Assembly (NCBI RefSeq): GCF_000275845.1
Contig: NW_006766883.1
Coordinates: forward strand, 1,759,163-1,823,162
Length of the DNA: 64,000 nt
Origin: Dichomitus squalens LYAD-421 SS1
Taxonomy: Eukaryota > Basidiomycota > Agaricomycetes > Polyporales > Polyporaceae
Reading direction: 5' to 3'
Shown here: one piece after another, positions 11,500 to 22,731 of the stretch
Layout of the letters: each line of letters begins with the position of its first letter
Position numbering within the stretch: the stretch's first letter is position 1
Position numbers and translations under genes: made by a program
Notes under the pieces: model-generated
Database searches by the model: none
Told to the model about the DNA's origin: nothing
What the model saw: only the letters and a program-made list of their open reading frames with translations

Positions 11500-13284
11500 A
11501 TGGCTTCATATCGGACTCATCTCACTGTGCTTGAGCAGACTGCTGCACGGTACCCTGACTCGCCAGTTTTCCGCATTCCGCGCATCGACTCGCGTTCCAA
11601 CGAAATCCTTGAGTGGGACATTGTCACCTACAGCCAGTTTTGGCAAGATGTCGAACGGTTCGCAAGACATTGGACACAGAAGCTCACAAGTTGTGGAGTC
11701 GGCACTCGGTCTGTTGTTGGTTTATGGTATGACTCCGTTTCCTGCCATGGCGACTGTAGTCAACATCTGCTCACCTGGCTACATTCGAATAGGCTCGGTG
11801 GTGTCACCTACGTCGATGCCGTGCACATATACGGCATTGCTCGTGCAGGCTATATCCCGCAGTACTTCTCACTGCGCCTGCCGAACCCTGACATCATCTT
11901 CGAGTTACTGGAGAAGTCCAATGGCCGCGCCCTCATCTACGATTCCTCGTATGCTTCGACTTTGAGCCATGCGCCCGTACCTACCTTCGTCGCCATTGAC
12001 GCACGAACATTACCGGATCCCGAGGTATCACTACCACCCAATCGAGCGAGCACCAATGGCGAGGACACCCTCATGATCTTCCACACGTCGGGTTCAACAT
12101 CTGGTCGCCCGAAACTCGTGCCGGTCAGCTATTCTTGGTGGGACTTCATACTGGCTAAGATCCATGAGCACATGAAACCCAGCCCTGCTCGCAACGGTAG
12201 GCAAGATGTCACTGTCTGGATGTAAGTCGTTTCGTAACTGTACTCTTGACAATGCGTTGACCGTCCGTTGCGATCCAGGGGAAGCATGTGTCATTTCGGA
12301 CAATCATTTATGCTCGCCGGCATGATCCAGCACGGGTCGTGCACGGTCCAATTCACCCAGCAGGCGTTCTCGTCCGATGAACTTGTCGACATGTTTCAAC
12401 GATGCGGACTCTCCCGCATCAACATCTTCCCTACTTTCCTGAGCCAGCACCTGCGGAACTCGCGGCAAAGTCCCAAGCTCCTCGCGCTCCTGCAGAGCCT
12501 CGACAACATCTTGATCTCTGGTCTGATGATGTCGTCTGAGGACGAGGAGTGGGTGTACAGCAACGGGATCAAGCTGACGAATTGCTACGGGAACACTGAG
12601 GTCGGCTCCATGCTCGTTACCCCCGCCTCAGACCTGGACACCCCGGCTTCTTCGAACAGGACACGCGCCTTGACCCCCGTTCCCGGCTCCAATTACCTCT
12701 TCGTCCCCATCGACACGGAGGCCGACTCCACCGCCCACGCGGAGGCCGAGACCGTGTACGCCAACGCCAACGCACAGCTACTGGAGCTCATCGTGCACGC
12801 GGACTCGCCGGACTGCCCCGACCGCTCGCTGCGGCACGAGGATGGCCACTACCACACCGGCGACCTCTTCGTCGAGGTCTCCCCGGGACGATACGTCTAC
12901 CGGGGCCGGAACGACGACTGGATCAAGAGCGAGAACTCGCTCCGCTGCGACACGAAGGCGATCGAAGACAACGTCCTCGCCACGTGCGGCGACCTCGTTG
13001 CGGCGTGCATCGTGACGGGCAATGGCAGGCCTTCTCCCGCGTTGTTTGTAGAGTCCGCGGACGCCGGTGCGGATCCCGAGAAGCTCAAGCGGGACATCAT
13101 CCGCCGGATCAGGCCTTTCCATTCGCGACGGTACATGCACGAGCGCATCGTGTCACCGCAGTTCGTGCTCGCCGTGCCCCGGGGTACGCTCCCTCGTACG
13201 GCGACCAAGGGCAACATCCGTCGACGGGCCGTCGAGGAAGCGTTCAAGGCTGAGCTCGATTGCGTCTATGGTGTTGCGCGCTGA
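11500..13284 (+). CDS. Stand-alone adenylate-forming enzyme (ANL superfamily), copy 1
   Basis: Predicted 553 aa, exons 11500-11726, 11793-12221, 12279-13284. Intron 1 (66 nt) is a multiple of three without a stop; it is inferred because the paralogue at 22732-24488 has an intron at the same codon. ANL motifs in order: P-loop HTSGSTSGRPK, YGNTEVG, HTGDLF, GRNDDWIKSE, and the C-terminal catalytic lysine region RTATKGNIRR. No thiolation, reductase or condensation domain follows, so it would make an acyl-adenylate and pass it to CoA or another free acceptor. The substrate is unknown. Close relatives in basidiomycetes are usually annotated acetyl-CoA-synthetase-like. No polyketide synthase, NRPS or cytochrome P450 lies nearby. 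Confidence 0.85.
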
Positions 13285-13672
13285 GGTCACATCTCGGGTC
13301 GACACTACTTCCTAACGAGTATTATTATCTATGGGCATCTCACAGCATTCGGCACATTCCCATCTCCATTCTTGCACTCCCTCCGTGATCTGTATCATTA
13401 CCTCGAGGCACTAATCTCGCACCGCACTGTAGTACTAACACTCCCTACTGTACCTATCTGTAGCCTAATTCCGTGAATCCGTCGGAACTGGTTCCGGAGG
13501 AAGCTTGTTCTCGTACACACTATTGACATTATCGACTTTGTAGTCAGTATGCCACCTTCAATCTTTCCAAAATATGTTCTTAGTGCGCAAACCGGCAGAC
13601 GGCCCTCAGTCCAGTAGATAGATCCTAATACAATGATACAATGATGAAACAAGCGGCGACTGGTGTGCAACA
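13285..13672. other. Convergent 3' intergenic region
   Basis: Between the stop codons of adenylating-enzyme copy 1 and the SLC35F-like transporter. No gene recognised. Confidence 0.45.
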
Positions 13673-15368
13673 CTACTCCGACAAGGACACTTCTTCCTCT
13701 AAGCGAACACCGCCGCTTCCGGCCTCCTGATCTATTCGATCGCCGGAGATGAGATCGTGCCCTTCTGCATTGCGAGAGTCCTCGAAACCCAAAGCCACGA
13801 AACTAGAAATGACGATGACAGCGCCGAAGATAACCTTGGCCTTCGCGGGCCGACTTAGGAGCCAGTCTCCCAAGACGGCCAGGGGCATCGTCAGGCTGAG
13901 CCCCACGGTGACAACTAGTGGCGTAGTCTTGAGCATCGCAATCACGTAGATGTAGTCAGACGACAATGTGATAACCATCTGTGATTGCCAGATGGAAGTA
14001 AGCATTGACGCAGCTGCGGCCGCAGTTCAGGGTACGTACGTTGACCAACAATGCCACTACCGCTTTGCTGGTAGACGGCAGTTGAAATGGCTCCACGCCC
14101 GTGAGATGCAGGACGACACCAATTGGCCAACAGGTCAGGATGTTGAATAGGCCGACGAAGCCGAAGAACAGCTGCATATCAATACGTGATTCGGACCGAA
14201 TGCGCACTTTCAGCAACGTCACGTAAAGCGCGTAGAAGAGGGCCGACAGGAGCGCAAGTGCATCGCCTATGATGGGCATTGTTGGCAGGTCTAACAATCC
14301 CGTAGATGGTCCTGACGGCTGCGGCTGCGAGGAATCCGAGAGCGAGACCAAGACAACACCAATGAAGCTAGACGCAAAGTTCCCTTGAGCACATGCAAGC
14401 TGGCCACGAACATATGGCCGGGTCATCGCCACATACCTGGTGAACACGGCGCCAATCTTGACTAGTGTCAGACTCTCTACTTTGAAAACCCGCCCAATAG
14501 CTAGAGTGAAGAAGCCTAACCGGAGCCAAGTGAGCCGGAATTATAATTTCCGCATAAGCATCGGTCTGCATACTAGGATTGAGCCGGAAGCGCTCCTACT
14601 CACCGCTCATACTGGAAAGGATCGTTGCGCTCGCGACACTAGTGTAATCGAGCGACGCATTCACGGTCCAATTTGCGATGAACCATAGTAGACAGAACAC
14701 AGCCGCAAGTTGGGCGGTCTCTTGGATGGTCAACGGTTGCGAGAATTTGTCCTCCCCAGCGCCGACTCCCGGGTCTAGGTATTGAGTATCCTACGCTCCG
14801 GTCGGCGGGCGAACGCGTAGGCGGCGATTGAGCACTGGGAATAGGACTCACCGAGACCTCCAATGTCTCCGCAGCATCGACGTGCGTTGGAAGCGGTGCA
14901 TACGCTGCCGTCCTGAGCGCAATGGCTTGAGTAACATATTGATGGACAAACTGCGCAGAGCTACCCACCTACTCTGCCGGTTCTTGTCGAAAGCCCGACG
15001 AATGACAAAGGGAAGCAAGTAGAGTGCAAACGCACTGGTATTGAGGTATGTGACCCTAAGCAAACAACTAAGGGACTGTTCCAAGTACAGCTGAGAGGCG
15101 AGTCATGACATACAGGAAGGGCTTCTCATAACCTCCCTGGAATAGGTCCTGAGAGAAGTAGGGTATAATCAGACAACCCGATCTCAGTCACAACAACAAC
15201 GATACGCACCTGTGTCACAAAGTTTGAGGTGGTCCAAAGAACGACAACACATAGCAGCAAGAATATGCCTATCACATAGTCCCTTCGGTTGGCGATCTGT
15301 GCACGGGCGCGTGACCTCGACTTCCCCCGGGAACGAGAGCGAGCTGGGGGAGTAAATGAGGTGTCCAT
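13673..15368 (-). CDS. DMT-superfamily transporter, SLC35F5/YML018C-like
   Basis: Predicted 400-aa integral membrane protein. Exons (minus strand): 15368-15210, 15148-15114, 15055-14969, 14912-14852, 14751-14604, 14515-14437, 14367-14040, 13978-13673. After an Arg/Ser-rich cytosolic start, TM1 reads YVIGIFLLLCVVVLW. Later landmarks include FQGGYEKPFL, FCLLWFIANW, SVASATILSSMS, GDALALLSALFYALYVTLLK and TTPLVVTVGLSLTMPLAVLGDWL. These two EamA-like halves are characteristic of the YML018C/SLC35F5 group of vacuolar or Golgi membrane proteins, whose substrate is not established. An upstream in-frame Met would add about 22 residues. Confidence 0.8.
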
Positions 15369-15904
15369 TAACAGGCTAGGCCTTCGAGCATTGCCAGCGA
15401 GTCTGGAGGGAACAAAGAAGATAGTCAAGAGCAAGCGGTGGGAAGCCCAGCTACCTGCGAGTCGCTATCTGTGCGGTAGCCGAGCTTGCAACGCTCATGT
15501 CGCGGAGCACGTCATTTCCTTTCGTGGCCGCTCGATCAGCGTCAACTTGCCACAAATCTACCCGACCGTCTGCACATAGCACCTATCTTCTGCCCTTCAT
15601 TCGGCATCTCGGTCTCGCGCTGTTCACCTTTAGCACAATTGAACGCAATGGTGAGCCTTGGCATGGATGCGCAGATAAGCAGCTCAATCTCGGAAGACAG
15701 CCCAAGGAAAAACGCAGACGCAGCGGCGCACATGAACGGTCCGTCAGGCTTCCCACCCAACGCGAGTTCGCCGTGCAGGACAACGCTGTGGAGCATGTCA
15801 CAATTGGAGAACAGAGCGAACGCTCGGTGAGTAATCAGTACGAATCTTGGACTAGCGCAAATATCTGAGCTGGAGACAATCAGGCTCCAGAGATCCTCGC
15901 AGAC
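15369..15904. promoter_or_regulatory. Shared divergent promoter region, transporter / slx9
   Basis: 536 bp between the divergent start codons of the SLC35F-like gene (-) and slx9 (+). No TATA box stands out. ORFs here are frame shadows. Confidence 0.45.
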
Positions 15905-16631
15905 ATGGCTGCGGACGAAGAGCCTCGCCCAACGCTGAAGAAAAAGGAAAAGCAGGCTTTGAAACACCAGCTCTTCATCGAACGTAAGACCCCGCCCTTT
16001 CATCCCGTCCACCCCCACCCTTCGTACGCTATTACGCCTGCGCAACTTACTTTACTCCTCAACTTGCGGGATCTCGTGAGGCATCTGCTCTTGCAAGTAG
16101 CTGACATGACGCCTGCGCACAGGATTGGAACAGTCTCGGTCACCGTACTCAAAGTCGCATGAACGCCGATTGAAGCGCAAGGCGCGTGAGCAGGTCGCAG
16201 GCGGCATGAGCGAGATCAAGGCCGCAATCTCCGCCGTGGAAGACGATATCCCTGAAGCGGTACAGAATGCCAGTACTATCGGCGACGCCACTGAGGCGTC
16301 CGAAGGACAATCCAAGCCGAGGAAGGTCAGACCCAAGCCTGGCCAAATAGGTGAGGGGAAGGGCACCCCCTTGACCAAGAGTCAACGAAAACGCGCCCTG
16401 TACGTACTTCGTCTACGTCGCCTGGCAGGCAGCTTCATGATGGCACTTTAGCCTTGCATGCGGAGGAGGAGAAGCTCACGCCACGGGTTCTTTTGCAGAC
16501 AGGTCGAACGGATGCGCATTCCCATGATTCTGGCAACGCCTGAATTCGCAGCAAATCCGTTCCAGACCATCCGCACACATGCACAGAACACGCTTCTCAA
16601 ACACGAGCCCCCAGCAGCGTCTCCAGCTTGA
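15905..16631 (+). CDS. slx9: Ribosome biogenesis protein SLX9
   Basis: Predicted 162 aa; exons 15905-15983, 16123-16399, 16499-16631. It is a small, very basic nucleolar protein that in yeast takes part in 18S rRNA processing and 40S export. Family hallmarks: a Lys-rich start (LKKKEKQALKHQLFIERLE), SKSHERRLKRKAREQ in the middle, KPGQIGEGKGTPLTKSQRKR before the third exon, and the conserved end NPFQTIRTHAQNTLLKHEPP. The third exon joins only if the acceptor at 16498 is used, giving RALQVERMRIPMI. Confidence 0.85.
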
Positions 16632-17481
16632 AGCTAAACCTTCGGCCCGAAAACGCCAGCGTACCATGTGCGCACGCTCGCAGTACTGGAGCTTGGACGA
16701 CGTGCCGGCACATCGAGGGCCACATCCCGCTTCCGACGACTTTGGGCGGCCTGCGCCGCAACTCGATCCGTGGATGTTGTCGTCCTGCTCAATTCCGCTT
16801 GTCATCGGCGACCTGTTTCATCCCCCTTTCCATTCGCTCATTCCATATGGTACATGTTGATGTCTCCCTCGGTCGGGATGGCGTCCGCGGACCTCGCAGG
16901 CAATTACCCCTGTGGCGCCGTACTTGCCGGTCCCGACGGCTAGTCAAAAGTTGGCTCTCGTGTACTGACGTCTTCGTGCTCATATTTGCGGCGACTTTCC
17001 ATCATCACACACGCTTGTGGGTCGGGAAGCGGTATAGGCATGTATGTATTTTTTCTACACTAGGCAATGACGTTGTCGCATTGTATCATACGAGGGTATG
17101 GATGATGTGGAAAATATGAGCTAATGGCATAGTAATGCATAACTGAGGCCGTGAAAGCGTCAGATGCATATAACTTAGTGTCGCATGGGTCGATATCGAA
17201 TGATGGTATAATATGCAAGTGGCGTCACCAGTGAAGACAATCCGAGAAAAGTAAAGTCGTGATCGTAAAATATCGTAACGATCGTGCGGCATAGCAGGAC
17301 CCGAGCGTTCAAGGTCAAAGTACGCGCACCAGGTATGCTTGCAGCTTCCAAAGCCTATGCTGCGAACCGGGTTCACGGCAATCTAAACAAACTCACCTCC
17401 ACCCGATCGTGACAACAGCAGAATTCCCCGTTTAGACACTAATGTCGCATCCGAAATACAGCTTCCCTTCTCTCCCCCCGT
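16632..17481. other. Convergent 3' intergenic region
   Basis: About 850 bp after slx9 and before the stop of the coiled-coil gene; AT-rich on the right. No gene recognised. Confidence 0.5.
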
Positions 17482-20055
17482 CTAGTCATCCTCGCCCTCG
17501 CCCTTGCTCATACCGGCGCTCCACACCGTGCTCCCACTTCCACTCCTCCGGCTGCTCCTACGGTCCCCGCTCCTGCGGACGATCTCCGTGAAGCCGCCTG
17601 AAGACCCCTTCGCGATTTGCTCGCTGAGCTGACGCTCATGCGCCTCCAAAGCCGCAATCGTGCTCTCCGCCTCCGCCTGCTCAAGGGCCTCCTGCGTGAG
17701 ATTGGGGGTCGCCCCACCGGCAGGGGACGAGTGCATCGACACGTCCGAGTTCGTTCGCCGGAAGAATGAAAACCTGGAGGACGCGGTGGGGGTCATGGGT
17801 ACTGCCGACCCGGGCGTGACCGTACTCGCCGTGATGGGTGTCCGCAAGGAGGGCTCGCCAGCGGGGGAAGAGTAGCTCTTGCCCAGCGAGGGCACCGCAG
17901 GCGACTCGGGCTTCTCGATGCCCATAAGCTTCATAGTCGCGTGCAGTCGCTCGCGCTCCCGGCGGTCCTCTTCGTCCTCTGTAGTCTCAAGCTTTCTGGC
18001 GTTGGTCACCACCGAGTTCGTGCCCGCCTTGAGAGTAAGAGGGCGTAAGTGAGGGTCCGGCTTCTTCTCTGCCTCCCCACCGAATAGGGAAAATCTACTC
18101 CAGTCAAAGGATAACGACCGACGTGAAGCACGCGTGGACATTGCGGGCGCTGGGGGACTGTTCCCGGCGGACTTGGCGACAGCCTGTGCGGCACGAATGT
18201 CGTCGAACGTGGTGAGGCGTTCCTGTGGAGGGGAGGCGGCGGTGGATGACGAAGATGAGAACGAGAAAATGGCGGATTGAGGGCGGCTCTTCTTCGGATG
18301 TTGACCTACCGTGGGGTTGGGGGATTTGGGAATGACATCGGCGAAGGTCGTAAACTTGGCAGACGGAGGAGGGGGAGACTTGTCGTAGTCCACAGCCAAA
18401 ACGTGCTCGAACCCTTCCTGGGAGATAATGCGGTCGATGATCTTTGACGCGTAGAGCGACAGGGCCTTGTTTGCGTCCTTGAGGTTCTTGACTTCCGACC
18501 GAAGCACCTCGATGTCGTCCGGTGATCCAGTGATCTCCGCACCTTCGGACTTGGAGGAGACCTTGCGTTCTGAGTTCTTCCGGCCACGCTTGCCCTTCGG
18601 ATTGATGACAGAACGATCGGTGTCCAGAGAGGCACGACCCTCCACGAGGTCCTTGTTCTCCGCACGTCCAAGTTCCGCAGCCAGATCCAAGCCAGGTCCA
18701 GTAATGGGGAGGTTGGCAAGCGACTCGCCGCGAGGTACAGGAGAGGAACGTGAGTTGGTAGACGTGGTACGCCTCCGTCCGCCGCGGCGAGGGTTGCCCC
18801 TGGCAGGAGACTCTGTATCCTTGCGTTCGCGCTCCAATTCGTCTTGCTGGAACTCGGGATCGAGGTCAGGCTCGGGCTCCGTACGCTCGTCGCGCTCATC
18901 GACCGGATCGAGGACGCTACGGCTGCTGGTATTCCTGCTGAGCAGACTCTCAGCATCACGATTGTCGTCGTCGTCACCAGCCTCAGAGCTATCGCTGGGT
19001 TCCGTAGCGGTAGCACCGCCCATGCGCAACACGTCGAACTGTCCGTTTAAAGTCTTCTCACGAAGGAGGATGTTGTACGACTCGTTCTCCTCCTGTAGTT
19101 CATTGTTCACCCGTTTGAGGTCGTGCAGTTGGGTCTGGAGAAGGGCGAGCGTGGACTGGAGGGAGTTGTATGACGTGGACAGGGTCGACAGTTCTAAGCG
19201 AAGGGCGGTCATCTCCGCAGGCTCCTGCTCCGGATCGCTGACGTCCTGCTTCGGCTCTTCTGCCTCGGCAGGCTGCTCCTCCACATCCGTCTCCGATTCG
19301 GCAATGGATACCACGGATGGAGACGTCAGGACGGGAGGAGGCTGCTTGCGTGCTTGTGTGAGTGATTGAATGCGCGACTTCAGATGTTGTTCATTGTCAT
19401 AAAACGCTTGACGCTCGGCCTCAAAAGTTGCAGTCTATGCATGCATAGTCAATGTCACGAGTTTGATATATGAGGCCTACATGGCACAGACCTGTTCGTT
19501 ATATCGACGCTGTATGTCGCGCTTCTCTTTCTCTAGGTCGCGGACCTGTGTCCGGAGTTTCTCGACAACTTCCATTCGAGCGGCCATCTCCTCCTCCATG
19601 CGACTCTGGTCTGCATAGAGCTCTTGGAGACGGGACTCTGCGGCATTGAGGGCCGAGGTGAGGTTGTCGTTCTCGGTCGTGAGTTGGGTGATGGTGGCAT
19701 CCTTGTCTTGGATTTGGACAAGCAGCTATACCGAGACGCGTATAATTAGACAAGTAGACATGTATATAAGTTGAAGGATCTCACGTACCTTCTCCTTCCT
19801 ATCCGTTTCCTCCTTAAGAGAGGCTGACAGAGACTCTCGTGTTTCGCCGCTCGCAGCAGACGGAGTCCCATTAACCTTCGCGGATTGCCGCCTGGCCACG
19901 GGGGAATTGAGAGATGCGGATGCACGTGCAGAGACCACCGACCGAGCAGTTGCACCCTTGGCGATAGAGGCGGAGGGAGGAGAGGCCGAGCTGTTAATGG
20001 TGGGTGGTGATCGTCGCGAAGCAGGCGTGGCTCGTGCAGGCGCGGTAGTGGCCAT
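17482..20055 (-). CDS. Ser/Pro-rich coiled-coil protein, function unknown
   Basis: Predicted 817 aa; exons 20055-19789, 19725-19492, 19434-17482. Residues 1-89 are Ala/Ser/Pro-rich and probably disordered. Exon 2 and the start of exon 3 form a long coiled coil with heptads (LLVQIQDKDATITQLTTEND, MEEEMAARMEVVEKLRTQV, ERQAFYDNEQHLKSRIQSL). A second coiled coil starts MTALRLELSTLSTSYNSLQ. The C-terminal half has many S/T-P motifs, patches such as SFDWSRFSLFGGE and SRFSFFRRTNSD, and ends GEGEDD. Such architecture suits a cytoskeletal or vesicle scaffold, but I cannot assign a family. The start at MATTAPARATP is chosen over an in-frame Met 75 codons upstream because the latter adds sequence resembling 5' UTR. 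Confidence 0.75.
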
Positions 20056-20390
20056 ATGGAATATCGTTACAGAGACGGGTATTTTATACTCAAAGATTGG
20101 AGTCAAACAGCCCTTCCGCCGTGCTCTTGAGGTCGATGGCGGAGAGGAGGGAGGCGGTGAGTGTGCTGGCGATGTCGATGAAGGACGGTCGGTGAGGGCG
20201 GTCGTTAAGTCTATAACTGCCACTCTTGATTTGGACAGAAGATCAGCGCCTATTCCACGTGGCATCAGATCATGTAACACGCCACAACCGCGACGCGTTT
20301 CCGTCTTTGACTTTTGACTTGTTCCTCGACTGGACCTTGTCTCTACTGCGTCTCTCTGGCTGCTGCGAGTAGCTGCAGCCGCGCACGATA
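20056..20390. promoter_or_regulatory. Shared divergent promoter region, coiled-coil gene / xrcc2-like
   Basis: 335 bp between two divergent start codons. No clear TATA box. Confidence 0.4.
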
Positions 20391-21695
20391 ATGCACTGCG
20401 AGCTCAGTGCATCCGATATACTAGCGGAAATACAGACAGAATCTCTACAAACAGTACGCCGAGATCCATCCCCGCAGTCCCCCGGCTAACAGTCGGCTTC
20501 GCAGTTCCTGACGTCCGTAAGGCACGAGAGTAAGTGCAATGCATTCGGTCAGTCACCGTAGGCGTGACCGAAGGTTCTTACATCCTCAGCATCCTCCGCG
20601 GGGTCCACCTACATCCCTGCACTTGACAGACATTTATCTACGGCCAATGTTAGTCGCACCTCCCACGGTTGGCCTCTCAATCGAGGCGATGTCATTGAGG
20701 TCCAAGGGCCCGCGGCAAGCGGCAAGACGCAATTTCTTTGCCATATGTTGTTGACCTGTTTGATGCCTTCTCAACACCAAGGCATACATCTGGGCGGCTG
20801 GAGCAAAGCTGCAATACTTTTTGACACCGATGGGAAGTTCAGCACGTCCAGACTCCACGAACTCCTCGTCTCTCGATTGAGCCGTCTTTTGGGCCGGGAC
20901 AGTCCCCATTACACAAATGTCACTATTGATCTGGAGGACCTCGCTACCCGATGTCTGGAGAATCTGCACATATTTCGCCCCACTTCGTCTGCCCAGCTCG
21001 CCATCACCCTCATACACCTTCCAAACTACCATGCAACCAACTCTCGCTTGCAGACCACCGAAATTGGCATTTTGGCTATCGACTCGCTGAGTGCATTCTA
21101 CTGGAGAGATCGCTATTCCCTCGAGCAGCTTCGCGACGCAACGGACGGCTCCTCTCACGCCACACTCCCTCCCAATCCCCTGTACTACGTCGTAAAAGCG
21201 CTGCAAGAATTTCGTGCTTCTCACCGGCCGGTCATCCTCTTGTCTAACTGGGGCCTGAATGCGTTCTCCAAGCCGTCGGCTCCCGGGGAGCCGGAGTCGC
21301 CTTTCTATAGGCAGCATCTCCACCCATTCCCAGCCCCCTTCGAAGCCCACGGAGCCGCTGAGGCGATCTCGAACATCCAGAACTCACAGCGGGAACGCTC
21401 TGCCAGCGTCGACCCCTCTCGCGACAGCCCTGCAGGCCCCGCGCGTCGTCAAGCAGACGTGACCCGTCTGCCCCTCCACTACCACATCACCCTGCATCCA
21501 GCTCCCATCGACCCCTTCCCCGCGTCATACGCTCTCGCTGAGGCGATCGCCCAGGAACACATGCGCGCCGCGCTCGTGAACAAAGGCGAGATTCGGGGAC
21601 TGCTCCGAACGCCCGGAAGTAGCGACGTCAGAGAGTTCGCGTTCCGAATTGGGGATAGGGAGATCTTCGTACATGAGCCGGAACGAACACCGTAA
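20391..21695 (+). CDS. XRCC2-like Rad51 paralogue (recombinational repair)
   Basis: Predicted 397 aa; exons 20391-20453, 20505-20529, 20590-21695. The 51-nt first intron contains a CTAAC branch site and the second exon is only 25 nt. RecA-fold landmarks: NRGDVIEVQGPAASGKTQFL contains Walker A (GPAASGKT, about residues 68-75); IGILAIDSLSAF near 186 is the Walker B strand; a conserved lead-in STYIPALDRHL precedes the core. Rad51 paralogues help load and stabilise Rad51 filaments at breaks and stalled forks. XRCC2 is favoured over RAD51D or RAD57 because of the short N-terminus and the SLSAFYW segment. The insert between 21259 and 21470 (Pro/Ser-rich) makes it longer than animal XRCC2. Confidence 0.75.
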
Positions 21696-22731
21696 TCGCG
21701 GCCGCGAGTGACAGCGAAGTGCTTCGTCATTGGATTTCGATGGGCGATCCGACGTCACCTTGTGGCAGGATGTTTGGCTGAATCGTCGTGGTATTGTATG
21801 CGGGCACGCAAGCTGCCGAGTCGGTGTGGTTGTCGGGGAAGGGTAGACATATCTTCGTTGTACAGAACTGAGAGGCCCACTCTTTGGTAGCCTGGTGCTT
21901 CGTGTCCTTCTGCCTGCGCCCTATGCCCTTGTACATCGTTCTTGGAACCCATCGGTTGCGCACGCTCCGAGCTACGCTTCAGCAGATTGCTATGTAGGTA
22001 CAAAGGAGTTGTCCTGCTCGCAACACTGTCTCTCATTCACTTTGTTGTGCATACACATCTTCAGCAGGGGCCATGTCTTCAAAGTCAACACTAACCATGC
22101 TGAACAAGCTGACCACGCCTTGAACTAGCATGGGTTGGCAGTCATATTGAGTCATGATATGGATCTCACGCAACCCCCCACGAACTCCCAAAGGATATGT
22201 AGCTGGCAACGAGACAAACCACGACAGGTCCGCAGCGTTTGCACATTGGCACGGTTCAGGCGATCAGCTGGTGGATAGCTACCTTTCCTTCTCGCTGCGT
22301 ATGCTAAGTATGAACTGCAGTCGGGCGCAGATACGTCTTCACTGATCTGAAAAATATTGTTATTGTTTCTCCAAGGATACCAATGCCAAGCTTGTACGCC
22401 GAAGTCGACGTTTCCAACGCTCGATCTCGGTGAAACTGGTCACACATTGGGCAATGAATAGTCTGACAAGAGACCTTGATTAGATTGAGAGACTTTTGAC
22501 TACTAGTACAAGAAGTGTGGCATGAACAGCTGCAGAATGACGGAGAATAAATAAGACGAAAAGTGATGAGGAGTACAAGTTTGTAGGCCACTACAGAAAC
22601 ATGAGATACTACGATGAGTGCAAGATCGTAAACATTCGTACAGCCAGAGCAATAGGTTACGATAGGTTAGAGTGATACAGTAGAGCCGGAACTCAAGCGA
22701 AGTCAGTCAGTCAGAGCCGAGTCGGTAATCC
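21696..22731. other. Convergent 3' intergenic region
   Basis: About 1 kb between the xrcc2-like gene and adenylating-enzyme copy 2. Small ORFs only; nothing recognised. Confidence 0.5.

Noticed and set aside
15542..16045. 167-codon minus ORF across the slx9 start
   Set aside because: Antisense to the first slx9 exon, whose family identity is clear.
18467..19369. 300-codon plus ORF antisense to the coiled-coil gene
   Set aside because: Ser/Arg-rich mirror image of Glu/Ser-rich coding sequence; no domain.
20634..21350. 238-codon minus ORF antisense to the xrcc2-like gene
   Set aside because: A shadow of a GC-rich coding exon; the sense frame has Walker motifs.
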